Origin: Cryptomeria japonica
Taxonomy: Eukaryota; Streptophyta; Pinopsida; Cupressales; Cupressaceae
Direction: 5' to 3'
DNA: 64,000 nt
NCBI RefSeq assembly: GCF_030272615.1
Contig: NC_081410.1
Span: forward strand, 191,851,619 to 191,915,618
Positions 45,673-56,345 of the stretch are shown here, piece by piece. The notes below the pieces were generated by a model. The model saw only the letters and a list, made by a program, of their open reading frames with translations, searched no databases and was not told the origin of the DNA. The position numbers and the translations under genes are program-made. Each line of letters begins with the position of its first letter. The stretch's first letter is position 1.

Positions 45673-46210
45673 ATTTTCCTTAAACGGTTTCAAGTGAACA
45701 TTGGTAGCAGGGTCACTATCACTGACCTTGTTCATTGTAAAAAGAAGCCTAATGAAAATATCACTAATTTTATATTGAGATATCAAGCTATCTCAACCAG
45801 GATCCCCTTTTCCCTGCCAAATAGTGACATACAGAGGATGTTTATTGGCAATCTGCAGCTGGCATTGAGGGAGAAACTATCTCTTAACCGATCTTAGAAC
45901 TTCACTAACATGTGCCCTGCTCTCACCGATTACCAGCCCATTATGTCGCAGTTCAGAGATACTTCTTCGAACCCTTGCAGTGGGTCCTTTGCAAGAACGA
46001 CCACAGATGGGTCCTGAAAGAATAAGGTTATCACTAATGTTGTGGATATTCCTTTGATGGCTGTTGGAAAAGCCAAAGAATAAAATATAGTCTTCACTAA
46101 GTTGAATGACGCCTACTTGAGCATACTGCAGTAGTTGCTGAAAGACAGCCTTATTAACCTTCTGGAAATAAAATTGTTGTCTAATAGTTGACCTTATCCC
46201 CGTTGGTATG
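45673..46210 (+). pseudogene. Element D gag, middle part
   Basis: Resumes the capsid domain cut at 35808: FLKRFQVNIGSRVTITDLVH, CKKKPNENITNFILRYQAIS and DIQRMFIGNLQLALREKL correspond to LIDLMHCKQGVKEKVTDFIG and DIQRIFISNLQKDIRDKLLF in G. Stops follow near 45895, 46018 and 46081. Cut again at 46210 by element G. Confidence 0.88.
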
Positions 46211-46531
46211 TGTAGCATCCTAAAATTGCGACACTTGCAATTTCGACTACATTTGGGTCTTCACGATGGCGACGCAACACTGAACCTGAATGGAGACCCC
46301 GAAACTTGTTCATGACATCAAAAACTGCATTTTTCTGCACCCTAGCTTGATCCTCCTTGCACCCTGTTGTCCCAGGAGGTGGGACCATGGCGCCCAGCGC
46401 CTTGGTCCCTGGCCCTATTTTTGGGCCCGGTCTCTTTTGGGTCTCGAGTCTTTATGTTTGCAAATTGGAAAATAATTTTTCCTGGTCGGCCTAAGGTCGG
46501 AAAAATCAGTCTTTTAACCCTAATTGACAAG

Positions 46532-46539
46532 TATATAAA
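46532..46539 (+). promoter_or_regulatory. TATA box of G LTR
   Basis: TATATAAA in GACAAGTATATAAACTAC. Same in the 3' LTR at 53128-53135. Confidence 0.7.
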
Positions 46540-46984
46540 CTACATTTCCTCTCCCATTTTGGGAAGATGGAAAAAAGGCGGAAGCGATATTCAAACATTC
46601 AAGCATTCAAGCATTCAAGCATTCCTTCAAGCAATTGATCATTCTAAGTCTCCATTCAAGGCTAAGTGTTGCATTCAAGACAAGGATTCAACCATTGAAG
46701 AGGAGATCACATACAACATACAACAACAATTACACCTTCGCATGTAAGAATACAAACATTCTTACAACAAGGTATCAAGTACTTGTTTACATTACAATCA
46801 TTTACATTTACAGCATTTCTCATTTCTTGGTTAATTCCAAAACTGGGGTTTGACCTAAGGGCAAACCCCTAATCCCTAACCCCCCAATCGTCTTCGCTTT
46901 TCTGTGTGTAGGTTGCAGGTACGCGACTGTAATTGAAGATTTGGAATCCTTGTGCAGAGACGAACAGATCCCCCTTCGTTTCGC

Positions 46985-47052
46985 GGATTTTTCGGAGGAC
47001 TGTGTGCACGCCGGGCGCCATTGTCCCGTCAACTTTTGCTCAAATTTGCAGG
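46985..47052 (-). promoter_or_regulatory. Tat hairpin module, inverted copy in G 5' LTR
   Basis: The minus strand reads CCTGCAAATTTGAGCAAAAG, then a GGCGCCCGGCGTGCAC core and GAAAAATCC, matching the forward module of F and H. The 3' LTR copy is at 53581-53648. Confidence 0.7.
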
Positions 47053-47394
47053 ACAGCGTCGTCTCGACATTTTCCTGCTAATTCCAGGTCCGCAGCTTCA
47101 TCCTATATTCCTATCTCTGTTTATAAGTGAATCTTTCTCACTTTTCATGCATTCCTAGCTTAATCCTTCTATCTACATTCTTTACAAAAGAGGGTAGCCT
47201 TGTTGTCTTAACCCTTGAAACTCATTTAGAATCCAATCTTGCATTGTGTGGGATTGGATCTTGTGGGTTTCAACCCCTCTTTTGAATGTAAAGTCTCCCC
47301 TAAGTGAAAACCGTCAACCCTAGTGACCCCCTTTCTCTCTCCTTGGAGTGGTGGGGGGAACACTTAGGGTTCGCTCGTGATTTTCTGCTTTACA

Positions 47395-48574
47395 TTTTGG
47401 TGAACCTGACGTGAACATCCTTTCTGATTATTCATGGTTAGATCTGAAAATTGGATGCCTTGATTACATTTCCATGTTTGATCTTTTGCAAATTTTAGAG
47501 GTTAATTGCATAAAAACCCTAAATTTTCTTTTTAGTAATTGAGCTTGTGAAATGTTTAATTGTTAATGCTTGTTTCAGATCTACCCTTCTACTGCAAACT
47601 ATCAATTCATATTTGTGCTTTAATTCTGAAAATTAAGTGGTTAAGTGTCAAAACCCTAATTTTTAAAACCCTTTTTGTTCAACCTTTGACTGATAATTTC
47701 ACTGATCAAAACATCTCCAAATCAGCTGTAACTTTGGATTCTGCAACAAAATCATAATATCTTTCATCCCTGAAAATTTGGAAAAAAGTTGCGAGGACCG
47801 TGTGCACCCTGAGCGCCATCGTCCCCGACATTTTTTCTGAAATTTTGGGAGTTAGATCTTACTGTATTTTTCTGCTAAAATCCAGAATTTTGGCTGATTT
47901 CATCAATTCTAACACTTTCAAAATTAAGGTCAAAGTTGGTCTTGTGATTGCTTGGATTAAGGCTTCTAATCATTCAAAAATTGTTGAAACTGAAATTCAT
48001 GTCAAAATTGTGCTTCTTACTATCCTAAATCTGAAAAGTGTGTTGGCATTCATTCAAAATTTCAGTGCTTTATTCAAATTCTTGCAATTTGTGACTTTTG
48101 AAATTAAGTGTTTAATTACACCAACTTTGATTTCCGCTTTCAAAATTGAATTTTGCGTGAAATTGAGTCAACATTTAAATTTCAAAACTTGCATTGCTCT
48201 TAGTATTCCCTCTAAAATCATAAAATTCAAAATTTCAGTTTCCCTCTCTTTTTCAAAATTCAAATTTTGCATTTTTCAACAATCTTGGTGGGGTTCAATT
48301 TTGAGATTGCAACTTTAATTTGGCCTATCTACAAATCGTAAAATCACTCAATTTTTTCAGATTAGCTTTAAAATCATCATAACTTTCATCCCTGCAAATT
48401 TCGAAAAAAGTTGTGAGGACCGTGTGCACTCCGAGCGCCACAGTCCCTGACATTTTTTTCGAAATTTCGGGAGATTGTCGTGATTGCACTTAACAGCTTA
48501 AATCTAGGAGATTGGATGATTTTATTGAAATTTGCTACCTCTAAAATTCAAAATCTTCTCTCCCTCTCTAGTGC
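47395..48574 (+). other. Element G leader with primer-like site and two hairpin modules
   Basis: TGGTGAACCTGACGTG at 47398-47413 is the primer-like site. Two forward copies of the Tat hairpin module lie at about 47769-47849 and 48391-48471. The first is preceded by the CAAAACATCT...CAGCTGTAAC words that accompany the module in F. No gene is supported; the short frames between are non-conserved. Confidence 0.75.
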
Positions 48575-51442
48575 ATGAGTTTTACAACAATAAGCCCTAC
48601 TTACACTATTCCCATTAGACGAAGCCTTAGAATTAAGTCTTTCCAAGGTTTAACTACCGAGGAGATGGAACCTAATTTGAATAGCCTTTTTAACGAGGAC
48701 ACGGGTAATTCCTCTAATCCTCTTAATGATGAAGAAGCTCTCCATGAGGTTTCTGTAGAACAACTTTCAAAATTGGATAACCAATTTGATGATTTTCAGC
48801 AATGGATGTCTCAAGAGTACCCTGATAGTCAAGCTCTTTCATTAATTGAGGGTCTAAAACATATGGTTCAAAGTGATAAGAATGGAATTGATATTTTGCG
48901 TGGTATTGCACACATTGTGGATTTGAATGTGATGCCTATGAAGAGTTGTGTTGAAACTTTGGGTTATACACAACCTCCTACTCAAGTCAATCATTCTATT
49001 CCTTTGACAACTTCTATTGCTAGCATACCTACCTTTACATCAAACATAATGGCTACTTCTATACAAGACATTCCACCTATGATCACTAGTCATGGGGGCA
49101 ATCCTTCTTCTTCAATTAACCCTCTTCCTTCATTCAATCCGACTTCTTCATTCATTCCTTCAATGAGTGTCCCTATTACATCTCCACAAATGAACCTGGC
49201 GCAAGGGGGCAATTCGTTTAACCATTCCATTCCTCCTTGTAATGTTCCTCCTTTCCAATCATCTCCTATGACTAACTATCATAGTGTGCTGCCACATTAC
49301 TCTCAATCAATACCTTCTTTCAATAACATAATACCTCCATCACAATCTAACACGTCTAATATGAACTCTTCAACTGAAGCGACCATTAACAATCTTGCAC
49401 AAACTGTCTCTTCTTTATAGCAACAAATTGCCTCTATGAATCAATCTAAGTTTAGTGTGCCCACATTTGATGTTGTGAGCCCACTTTCTCTTGACATTGT
49501 TCGAGCTATTCCCCCTAAACATGTTGAAATCCCACATTTGGAGCTTTATAATGGTAAAGGTGATCCTCTATCACATGTTAAGACTTTTCAAACAATATGT
49601 ACTGACTTTGCTTATGACCAAAGGTTGCTTGCAAAACTGTTTACTAGAACATTAAGAGATAAGGCTCTACAATGGTATTACTCGTTGCCTTCTTATTCTA
49701 TTACTTCTTTCAAACAACTTGAAAATGCTTTTATTCAACAATTTCAAAACAATATAAGTCCTAAAGTTACTTTGATTGATTTAATGCATTGTAAACAAGG
49801 TGTTAAAGAAAAAGTGACTGATTTCATTGGTAGATATAAGCATTTGTATGCTCAAATTTCTTTTCCAGTGCCTGACAATGATATTCAAAGAATCTTTATT
49901 TCTAATTTACAAAAAGATATTCGAGACAAACTTCTGTTTTCTGAGTTTACTTCTTTCCAACAGTTGTGTGCGACTCTTCACAATTATCAACTGACTATGA
50001 GTCAAATGGAACAAGCAAATCCTATGGCTCCAAGTGATAAGGGTGATAGTAGTCAACAACCATTTGGAAAGTTTAAACTGAATAGAGAGTCCGTTAAATT
50101 CAATGAAAACATCATCAATAACAATGTGAATGCAGCATCAGGTGTGCCTCCTATTTCTAAGTTTTTCAAGAAAGAAAGAAAGTTTACTCCTTTGAATGAA
50201 TCATTACATAGTATTATGAATAAGTTATTGGAACAAAATGTGCTTACTCTCCCTCCTATAAAGAAAATCGATCCTACAAAGATTAATTCACCCTATTTTG
50301 ATAACAAATCTTTTTGTCAATTTCATCATCAACCTGGGCATGATACTGAAAAATGTTTTGCTTTAAAGGGTAAAATTCAAGATTTGATTGATAATAATAC
50401 TATCTCTGTTTTAGGAGTGAATGATAAAGGCAATACATCTGTAGCTCCTCCTAACCAAAATCTTAAGATTTTTACTGATCCATTACCTTCTCATACCTCT
50501 AATGCGATTGAGACTAATGATTCCTCTTTCTCATCTGATGGTCTTGTGTCTATGACTCCGAATGTGATTAACTTTGTAGAGCAGCAAGAAAACCCTAAAG
50601 AACCTTCCATCACATTTGATTCTAGTGAAACTATTAGGGCACCTGATGGTCCTTTATACATAGTTGCAAAAGTCAAGAATACACCTTGTCGTGGAGTGCT
50701 TATTGATCCTTCGTGCATGGTTAATGTTATTACTGAAGAATTTCTTTTTACTTTGCAATTGAATCAAGTGATCTATGACAAAACAGATGTGATTGTGAAA
50801 TTATTTAATGCATTTTCTTCTCCTACAATTGGTTCTATTACATTACCTATTGAAGTTCATAACAAATCCCTTGATGTGAACTTTGCTATTATTCCTTCAT
50901 CCGAACAATTTCGTGTGAAGCTAGGCTATCCTTGGCTATCTTCCATGAAAGCTATTGCTTCTCCTATTCATAAATGTTTGAAATTTCCCCATAATGGGGA
51001 AGTTGTTACTGTCAATCATAGTCTCTTTAAACCAGCTGAAAGAACTTCTAGCATTCCTATTGATTATTTTTGGCCTAAACAATTCCAATCTCTTCCATCG
51101 CGAAGTGATCATCTTTTCAAATCTTATCAAAAGTGGAAAACAGATATGATCCTATCTCTAAGTGAACCTAGAACACCCAAACTTGATATTCCTATCATTC
51201 TTGAGAAGGAAGTTCTTCCTTTGAAAGATAAAACTAATGTCTTTCCTCAAGAAGATTCTCAACCCATTCCTATGGATGTGACTATGTCTATGTCTAATAA
51301 ACTTTCTAAAAGTAGACCTATACCTCCTCGTCACGATGGACTTGGTCTCCTTCCTAAACCAAATATTCCTCCTTTATATGGAGCAGTTCCTCCTCCTTCC
51401 TTTTATAGAGAGAAGAGATCTTCCTCTTCTCCTATTATCTAG
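48575..51442 (+). pseudogene. Element G Gag and protease-like polyprotein
   Basis: MSFTTISPTYTIPIRRSLRI start. One TAG at 49418-49420, then open to 51442 in the same frame. The N-terminal third is Ser/Pro/Asn-rich. The capsid (retrotransposon-gag) domain at about 49540-50010 has ALQWYYSLPSYSITSFKQLE and FIGRYKHLYAQISFPVPDND. The zinc knuckle at about 50311-50355 reads FCQFHHQPGHDTEKCFAL (C-x2-H..H..C). The protease-like domain at about 50636-51030 has VLIDPSCMVNVI, GSITLPIEVHNKSLDVNFAI and LGYPWLSSMKAI; the D-[TS]-G triplet is DPS. It ends in a Pro-rich linker. No pol follows. D has the same architecture. Probably supplies particles, not enzymes. Confidence 0.9.
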
Positions 51443-52006
51443 CCTAAGACCCCACAACCCAAACACCCAAGTGATAAGGATGAGAACATTCCTCCTCCTC
51501 AATCTTCTCAACTTCCTACTAAGACTAGATGAAACTGTTCTGCACGTGAACGTCGATGAAAGCGTCGTCTTAGAGCTCAGGCAGCTGCTTCTCAAACTTT
51601 ACAATCTTCAAAAACACCTTCAACAAGCATTATTCCATCTTCTCCAAAATCTCCTAAACATAAGATGCATGATGGTCTTGATCCTGTGCGAGTTAAAGAT
51701 CCTATTTTTATAAATCTTGATGATGATATAGATGAAAATGTTATTCATGATGAAAATGTTACTTCTCTTGCTTCTGATAGTGAATATGAATATGTTGATG
51801 TTGATAACCATTTATCTAACGAATTTTCTAAAGCACTTATCCTAGCTCCTAGACAAGAACAACGTGGCTTGGAACATGAACATAGCCCTTGTTTGGATCT
51901 TGTGATAGCTCCATCTGTTGTGTTGAATGTTCCTCCTCTAGCATGTTCCCTACCTTCCCAAAATATTGATCAGCAAGATCGGGGGGTAGATGACGTGCTA
52001 GACTAG
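51443..52006 (+). pseudogene. Element G polyprotein C-terminal tail
   Basis: In frame with the preceding polyprotein beyond the stop at 51440-51442 and two TGA codons (near 51530 and 51557). It has a basic patch (RERR and KRRLRAQAAA), then an acidic part (NLDDDIDENVIHDENVTSLA), ending RGVDDVLD before a TAG. D keeps the final LVIxPxxxxxVPPLAC-like part at about 56160-56290. Either these stops are mutations or the tail is no longer used. Confidence 0.75.
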
Positions 52007-52727
52007 TTTCATTAGCATAGCAGACTCTCTCCTCCTCTCTTTTGTTACTTCTTCTATGTGTTATTCTCATTCTTCTATTTGTTGTCCTTAGTGTTGTCTA
52101 CTTGAGGACGATGCAAAGCATTGAGATCTCTTTTGGTCTCTCTCATGTTGACTCAAAAGACACATGTGTTCCCTTATTCTAGGTGACCTTCCTTGATTGG
52201 GGAATGAAGAACAATTATGCATACATACATATGATATACATGAATTATCATACAGCATACTGACCTCGAGGAAAGCGAAGTCACCTCGTGCTTTGTGTTT
52301 TATGTCTATTATCCTTGGGTTTATCTCACACTTGGGGGCTAAATCTTTGTGATAACGTGCTCCTTTCCCTTCTCATTTCTTATGTGTATCACTACCTTAA
52401 AGCAATCACCCCCGTTGAGGTGTGTGTGATCGCTTTAACGTAGGGGGGCATACACCCCGTCTATCCCTTCAGGATACTTGAAAATTTCTTAGCGAACTTA
52501 GCTTTGCCTTGAAAATTTTTGGTATTTCTCTTGCATGACTCATAGTGAGGGAACCTTACTACTGACAGTCATGGTTCTCCCTCATGATATTCCCTTTTAC
52601 TTTGTCAATCGAAGTCATAAGATCCCTAGTCCACTGGGGGCTTGGTGTATCTTGCCTCCTTGACATGGTGAAAGTCTTTCAATGTTGTTTCCTTGTACTT
52701 TACCGAAAGTATATGCTTATACTCCCG
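52007..52727 (+). other. Element G 3' non-coding region
   Basis: No gene seen. Contains TACTTGAGGACGATGCAAAG (52100-52119), matched loosely by D near 56567. Confidence 0.6.
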
Positions 52728-52744
52728 CTAAAGTGGGGGCTAAA
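52728..52744 (+). promoter_or_regulatory. Element G polypurine tract
   Basis: CTAAAGTGGGGGCTAAA directly before the 3' LTR. Confidence 0.85.
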
Positions 52745-53990
52745 TGTAGCATCCTAAAATTGTGACACTTGCAATTTCGACTGCATTTGGGTCTTCACGA
52801 TGGCGACGCAACACTGAACCTAAATGGAGACCCCGAAACTTGTTCATGACATCAAAAACTGCATTTTTCTGTACCCTGGCTTGATCCTCCTTGCACCCTG
52901 CTGTCCCGGGAGGTGGGACCATGGCGCCCAGCGCCCTGGTCCTTCAGGACTAGGGCGCCCAGTGCCCTAGTCCCCCAGGACCATGGCACCCAGCGCCCTG
53001 GTCCCTGGCCCTATTTTTGGGCCCGGTCTCTTTTGGGTCTCGGGTCTTTATGTTTGCAAATTGGAAAATAATTTTTCCTGGTCGGCCTAAGGTCGGAAAA
53101 ATCAGTCTTTTAACCCTAATTGACAAGTATATAAACTACATTTCCTCTCCCATTTTGGGAAGATGGAAAAAAGGCGGAAGCGATATTCAAACATTCAAGC
53201 ATTCAAGCATTCAAGCATTCCTTCAAGCAATTGATCATTCTAAGTCTCCATTCAAGGCTAAGTGTTGCATTCAAGACAAGGATCCAACCATTGAAGAGGA
53301 GATCACATACAACATACAACAACAATTACACCTTCGCATGTAAGAATACAAACATTCTTACAACAAGGTATCAAGTACTTGTTTACATTACAATCATTTA
53401 CATTTACAGCATTTCTCATTTCTTGGTTAATTCCAAAACCGGGGTTTGACCTAAGGGAAAACCCCTAATCCCTAACCCCCTAATCGTCTTCACTTTTTTG
53501 TGTGTAGGTTGCAGGTACGTGGCTGTAATTGAAGATCTGGAATCCTTGTGCAGAGACGAACAGATCCCCCTTCATTTCGCGGATTTTTCGGAGGACCGTG
53601 TGCACGCCGGGCGCCATCGTCCCATCAACTTTTGCTCAAATTTGTAGGACAACACCGTCTCGACATTTTACTGCTAATTCCAGGTCCGTAGCTTCATCCT
53701 ATATTCCTATCTCTATTTATAAGTGAATCTTTCTCACTTTTCATGCATTCCTAGCTTAATCCTTCTATCTACATTCTTTACAAAAGAGGGTAGCCTTGTT
53801 GTCTTAACCCTCGAAACTCATTTAGAATCCAATCTTGCATTGTGTGGGATTGGATCTTGTGGGTTTCAACCCCTCTTTTGAATGTAAAGTCTCCCCTAAG
53901 TGAAAACCGTCAACCCTAGTGACCCCCTTTCTCTCTCCTTGGAGTGGTGGGGGGAACACTTAGGGTTCGCTCGCGATTTTCCGCTTTAAA
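52745..53990 (+). repeat. Element G 3' LTR
   Basis: 1246 bp. Differs from the 5' LTR by few substitutions and by a gain of two fold-back units (about 62 bp). Confidence 0.95.
52916..53004 (+). repeat. Three 27-bp fold-back units, period 31
   Basis: Units at 52916-52942, 52947-52973 and 52978-53004. Stems are GGACCATGGC/GCCCTGGTCC-type in units 1 and 3, and GGACTAGGGC/GCCCTAGTCC (perfect 10 bp) in unit 2. Substitutions in one arm are matched in the other. Confidence 0.85.
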
Positions 53991-53995
53991 GTATG

Positions 53996-54183
53996 ATGGT
54001 TTAAATTTTTTTCATTATCATCGTGTGCCTGGTCATGACACTAAGCAATGTTATCATCTTTGACATGGTGTCCAAGACCACATCAACATTGGTGAAATCA
54101 AGTTGGATGCACAAAAGCACAAATCAAACAAGTTTGTTGATAAAACCAACAACGACTTGTAGATTTATACCGACCCTTTCCCT
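53996..54183 (+). pseudogene. Element D gag, zinc-knuckle part
   Basis: Resumes after G: FFHYHRVPGHDTKQCYHL corresponds to FCQFHHQPGHDTEKCFAL in G, with the first Cys changed to Phe. Stops near 54064 and 54160. Confidence 0.85.
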
Positions 54184-55284
54184 TTGCATTCAACAAACTT
54201 TATCTCTACATCAGATCCTTCTTCGGATGACGGTCCATATGTGAACATGGTCACCATCACCCCCATTAGCTCACCTTCGACCCAAAAGGGGAAGTTATCT
54301 GACTTGTCCTTGTCATTTACCCCTCGGGATGCCCTGTATTATGGAGAGCTTGCTCCTATTTACATCCCTGCCAAGTTGAATGGTCAAATTGTCATAGGTG
54401 TGATGGTTGACCCATCTAGTAGAGTCGATGTTGTCATACAAGAGACTCTCTTTGTGAACAGCTAGCATAGACTGACATATGATGAATGCCGCAAAAATTT
54501 GAGGATGCATGATGGGTTCTCTATCCGCCCCTTAGGTAGTATCACCTTGATGGTCCTCATAGGGCCTAAGGCGGTGTCCTCTGTGTTCATCTTCATTCTC
54601 GAATTGGACCTCTTTCAAGTTACGCTCGACATTCCTTGGTTGATTGCCATGGAAGCAGTCCCCTTGGTTCTGCACAAATGTCTCAAGTTTCCCAATGAGA
54701 GAATGATACATGTCATCCAGGACACTAGATACCAACCCTTGATTGCCCATGGGGATTTTTTGTTGAACCACTTTTGGCCTGCTCTAGTGGGGCCCATTCT
54801 TCCCCGTGGTGATTTAATGTACCATGCTTATTATCAATATAAAACAAGAGAGTCGGCCCCTACATCTATGCAGCCTAGTGTTTTGTTGCCACCTCCTACA
54901 TCGACCTCTCCTCCATTGATTCCGGTCTTGGAGCAACTAATGCCTCATATCTCCTCATCATCGAAGGACAAGGCTAAACTTGCTCCCTCAAATAGACCTC
55001 TATGTCTGCCTAGGATCGCACAACCTCTAGTGGTGTTTGTTGTTCTTGCGACTACACCCAGCATAGCTAAGAGAAAGGCACCCATGCTATCGAAGTTTGC
55101 GGCCCACCCTCCCTTTGAGCTCCTGATCATGGTTGATATTCCTCGGCCCTCTCGTTATGAGAAAAAGGAGTGCTCTTCTTGTGTCCCTTCATCACAGCCT
55201 GTGTCGGGACCCTTCGTTCCTCCGATCGCCCCTCAAGCGAAACAAGGTCGGGCGCTTGTTGCTGTGGATATGGTGCCTCTCTAG
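54184..55284 (+). pseudogene. Element D protease-like domain
   Basis: YIPAKLNGQIVIGVMVDPSS, then a TAG at 54463-54465, then FSIRPLGSITLMVLIGPKAV, FQVTLDIPWLIAMEAVPLVL and HKCLKFPNERMIHVI. Homologous along its length to G's domain. The active-site triplet is DPS here as well, so the change predates the split of D and G. A Pro/Ser-rich linker ends at 55284. Confidence 0.88.
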
Positions 55285-56345
55285 GATGCACCTCCTATCT
55301 CATCTATTGGGCCTTCTAATATCCTTGACACAATTTCAGAGGCCTCTCTTATGCAACATGATTCTCCTAAATCCTCTTCGGATTCGGTTGGTGGTCTTCA
55401 CCTCCATCAGAATCAACATGTGCATGAGTGTAAATGCTTTCCACGGGCCCGAGCTCATGAGCGTGATGGTGCCTTACAGTCTTCTAGTGTTCCTCTGACA
55501 CCTAGTACTTCTATTTCAGATCCTATTCCCTTGATTCCCCCCATCTCTACACCTATTTCGGTCTCACTCCCTGCTCCTTCAGGGGATTTTGATCAACCTC
55601 CCTCTAAGCTGGTGTAGGTTTTCATCACTCCTTCTTTGGAGCCACCTCTTATCACTCCTTTTCCGAACATGCCTCCCTTGTCCTGACCCCTACATACGTA
55701 GGTGGTGTCTAGTGCGGCTTTGTCTACCCCACCCACTTTTCCATCGCTCCAACATCCAATTTTTCTTTGGGTCCTTCAGCCTATTACGGTTGATAGGAAG
55801 CATGACACTCCTATCCCATGTAAATGCAAATTTGAGTAGGGCCCTGTTCTGAAGTTTTGAAAGTGCAAGTCTTTGCAGGTATGCTCTTCATCCCTTCCTT
55901 TTCCTGTCTCAATGTCGGTCATTTTGCCTGTTTCTGTTTGCATGATTAAGAAGGCCTCGTCTTCTTTTGAGTTTGTCACTGCCCCTCTTCCAGAGGCCAA
56001 AAGTCCTGTTATTGTTTCATCTTATCCAAGTGAGTCACTTGCTTCCTCCATGGAGACCTGCATGTTCGGCCTATGATCTTCACACGATCATTGACCCTCG
56101 CCTCCTCTGAGCCTGTAGATAAAGACATCATTGTTGCTTTGTCTCTTTCTCTCACTACTGGTGAGGCACCTGGCGTGGCCCTTGTGATAGTCCCTCTCTT
56201 AGCTTGTCCCCCATATCCCTATGACCTCAATTGGGAGGACAAGGCTCTTCTTGAGGATGATGATCTCCTGCAACATGATCCCTTCCTCAAGGTTGATCAT
56301 TACGACTTTAATCTTTCATCTACATTTGCTTGCATGTGCATGTGA
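55285..56345 (+). pseudogene. Element D polyprotein C-terminal remains
   Basis: Same frame as the protease continues with stops (55615-55617 and later): HQNQHVHECKCFPRARAHER, then Ser/Pro-rich text. After a frameshift 56073-56345 has ALVIVPLLACPPYPYDLNWE, like the end of G's polyprotein. Not functional. Confidence 0.7.

Larger units (their letters stand above)
46211..47394 (+). repeat. Element G 5' LTR
   Basis: 1184 bp. Has a single GC-rich fold-back unit (46382-46408) where the 3' LTR has three. TATA box TATATAAA at 46532-46539. An inverted copy of the Tat hairpin module at 46985-47052. Confidence 0.95.
46211..53990 (+). mobile_element. Non-autonomous Tat-type element G (Gag plus protease-like)
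   Basis: LTRs 46211-47394 and 52745-53990 start TGTAGCATCC; the left ends TTTACA and the right TTTAAA. Target duplication GTATG at 46206-46210 and 53991-53995. It has a primer-like site, long leader, one gag-protease reading frame and the PPT, but no RT, RNase H or integrase. It is inserted in the gag of its relative D. Total 7.78 kb. Confidence 0.95.

Noticed and set aside
47560-48318. Plus-strand reading frames in the leader of G (up to 172 codons)
   Set aside because: No conserved domain, repetitive Lys/Phe/Ile text from A/T-rich leader, and part overlaps the hairpin module shared as non-coding sequence.
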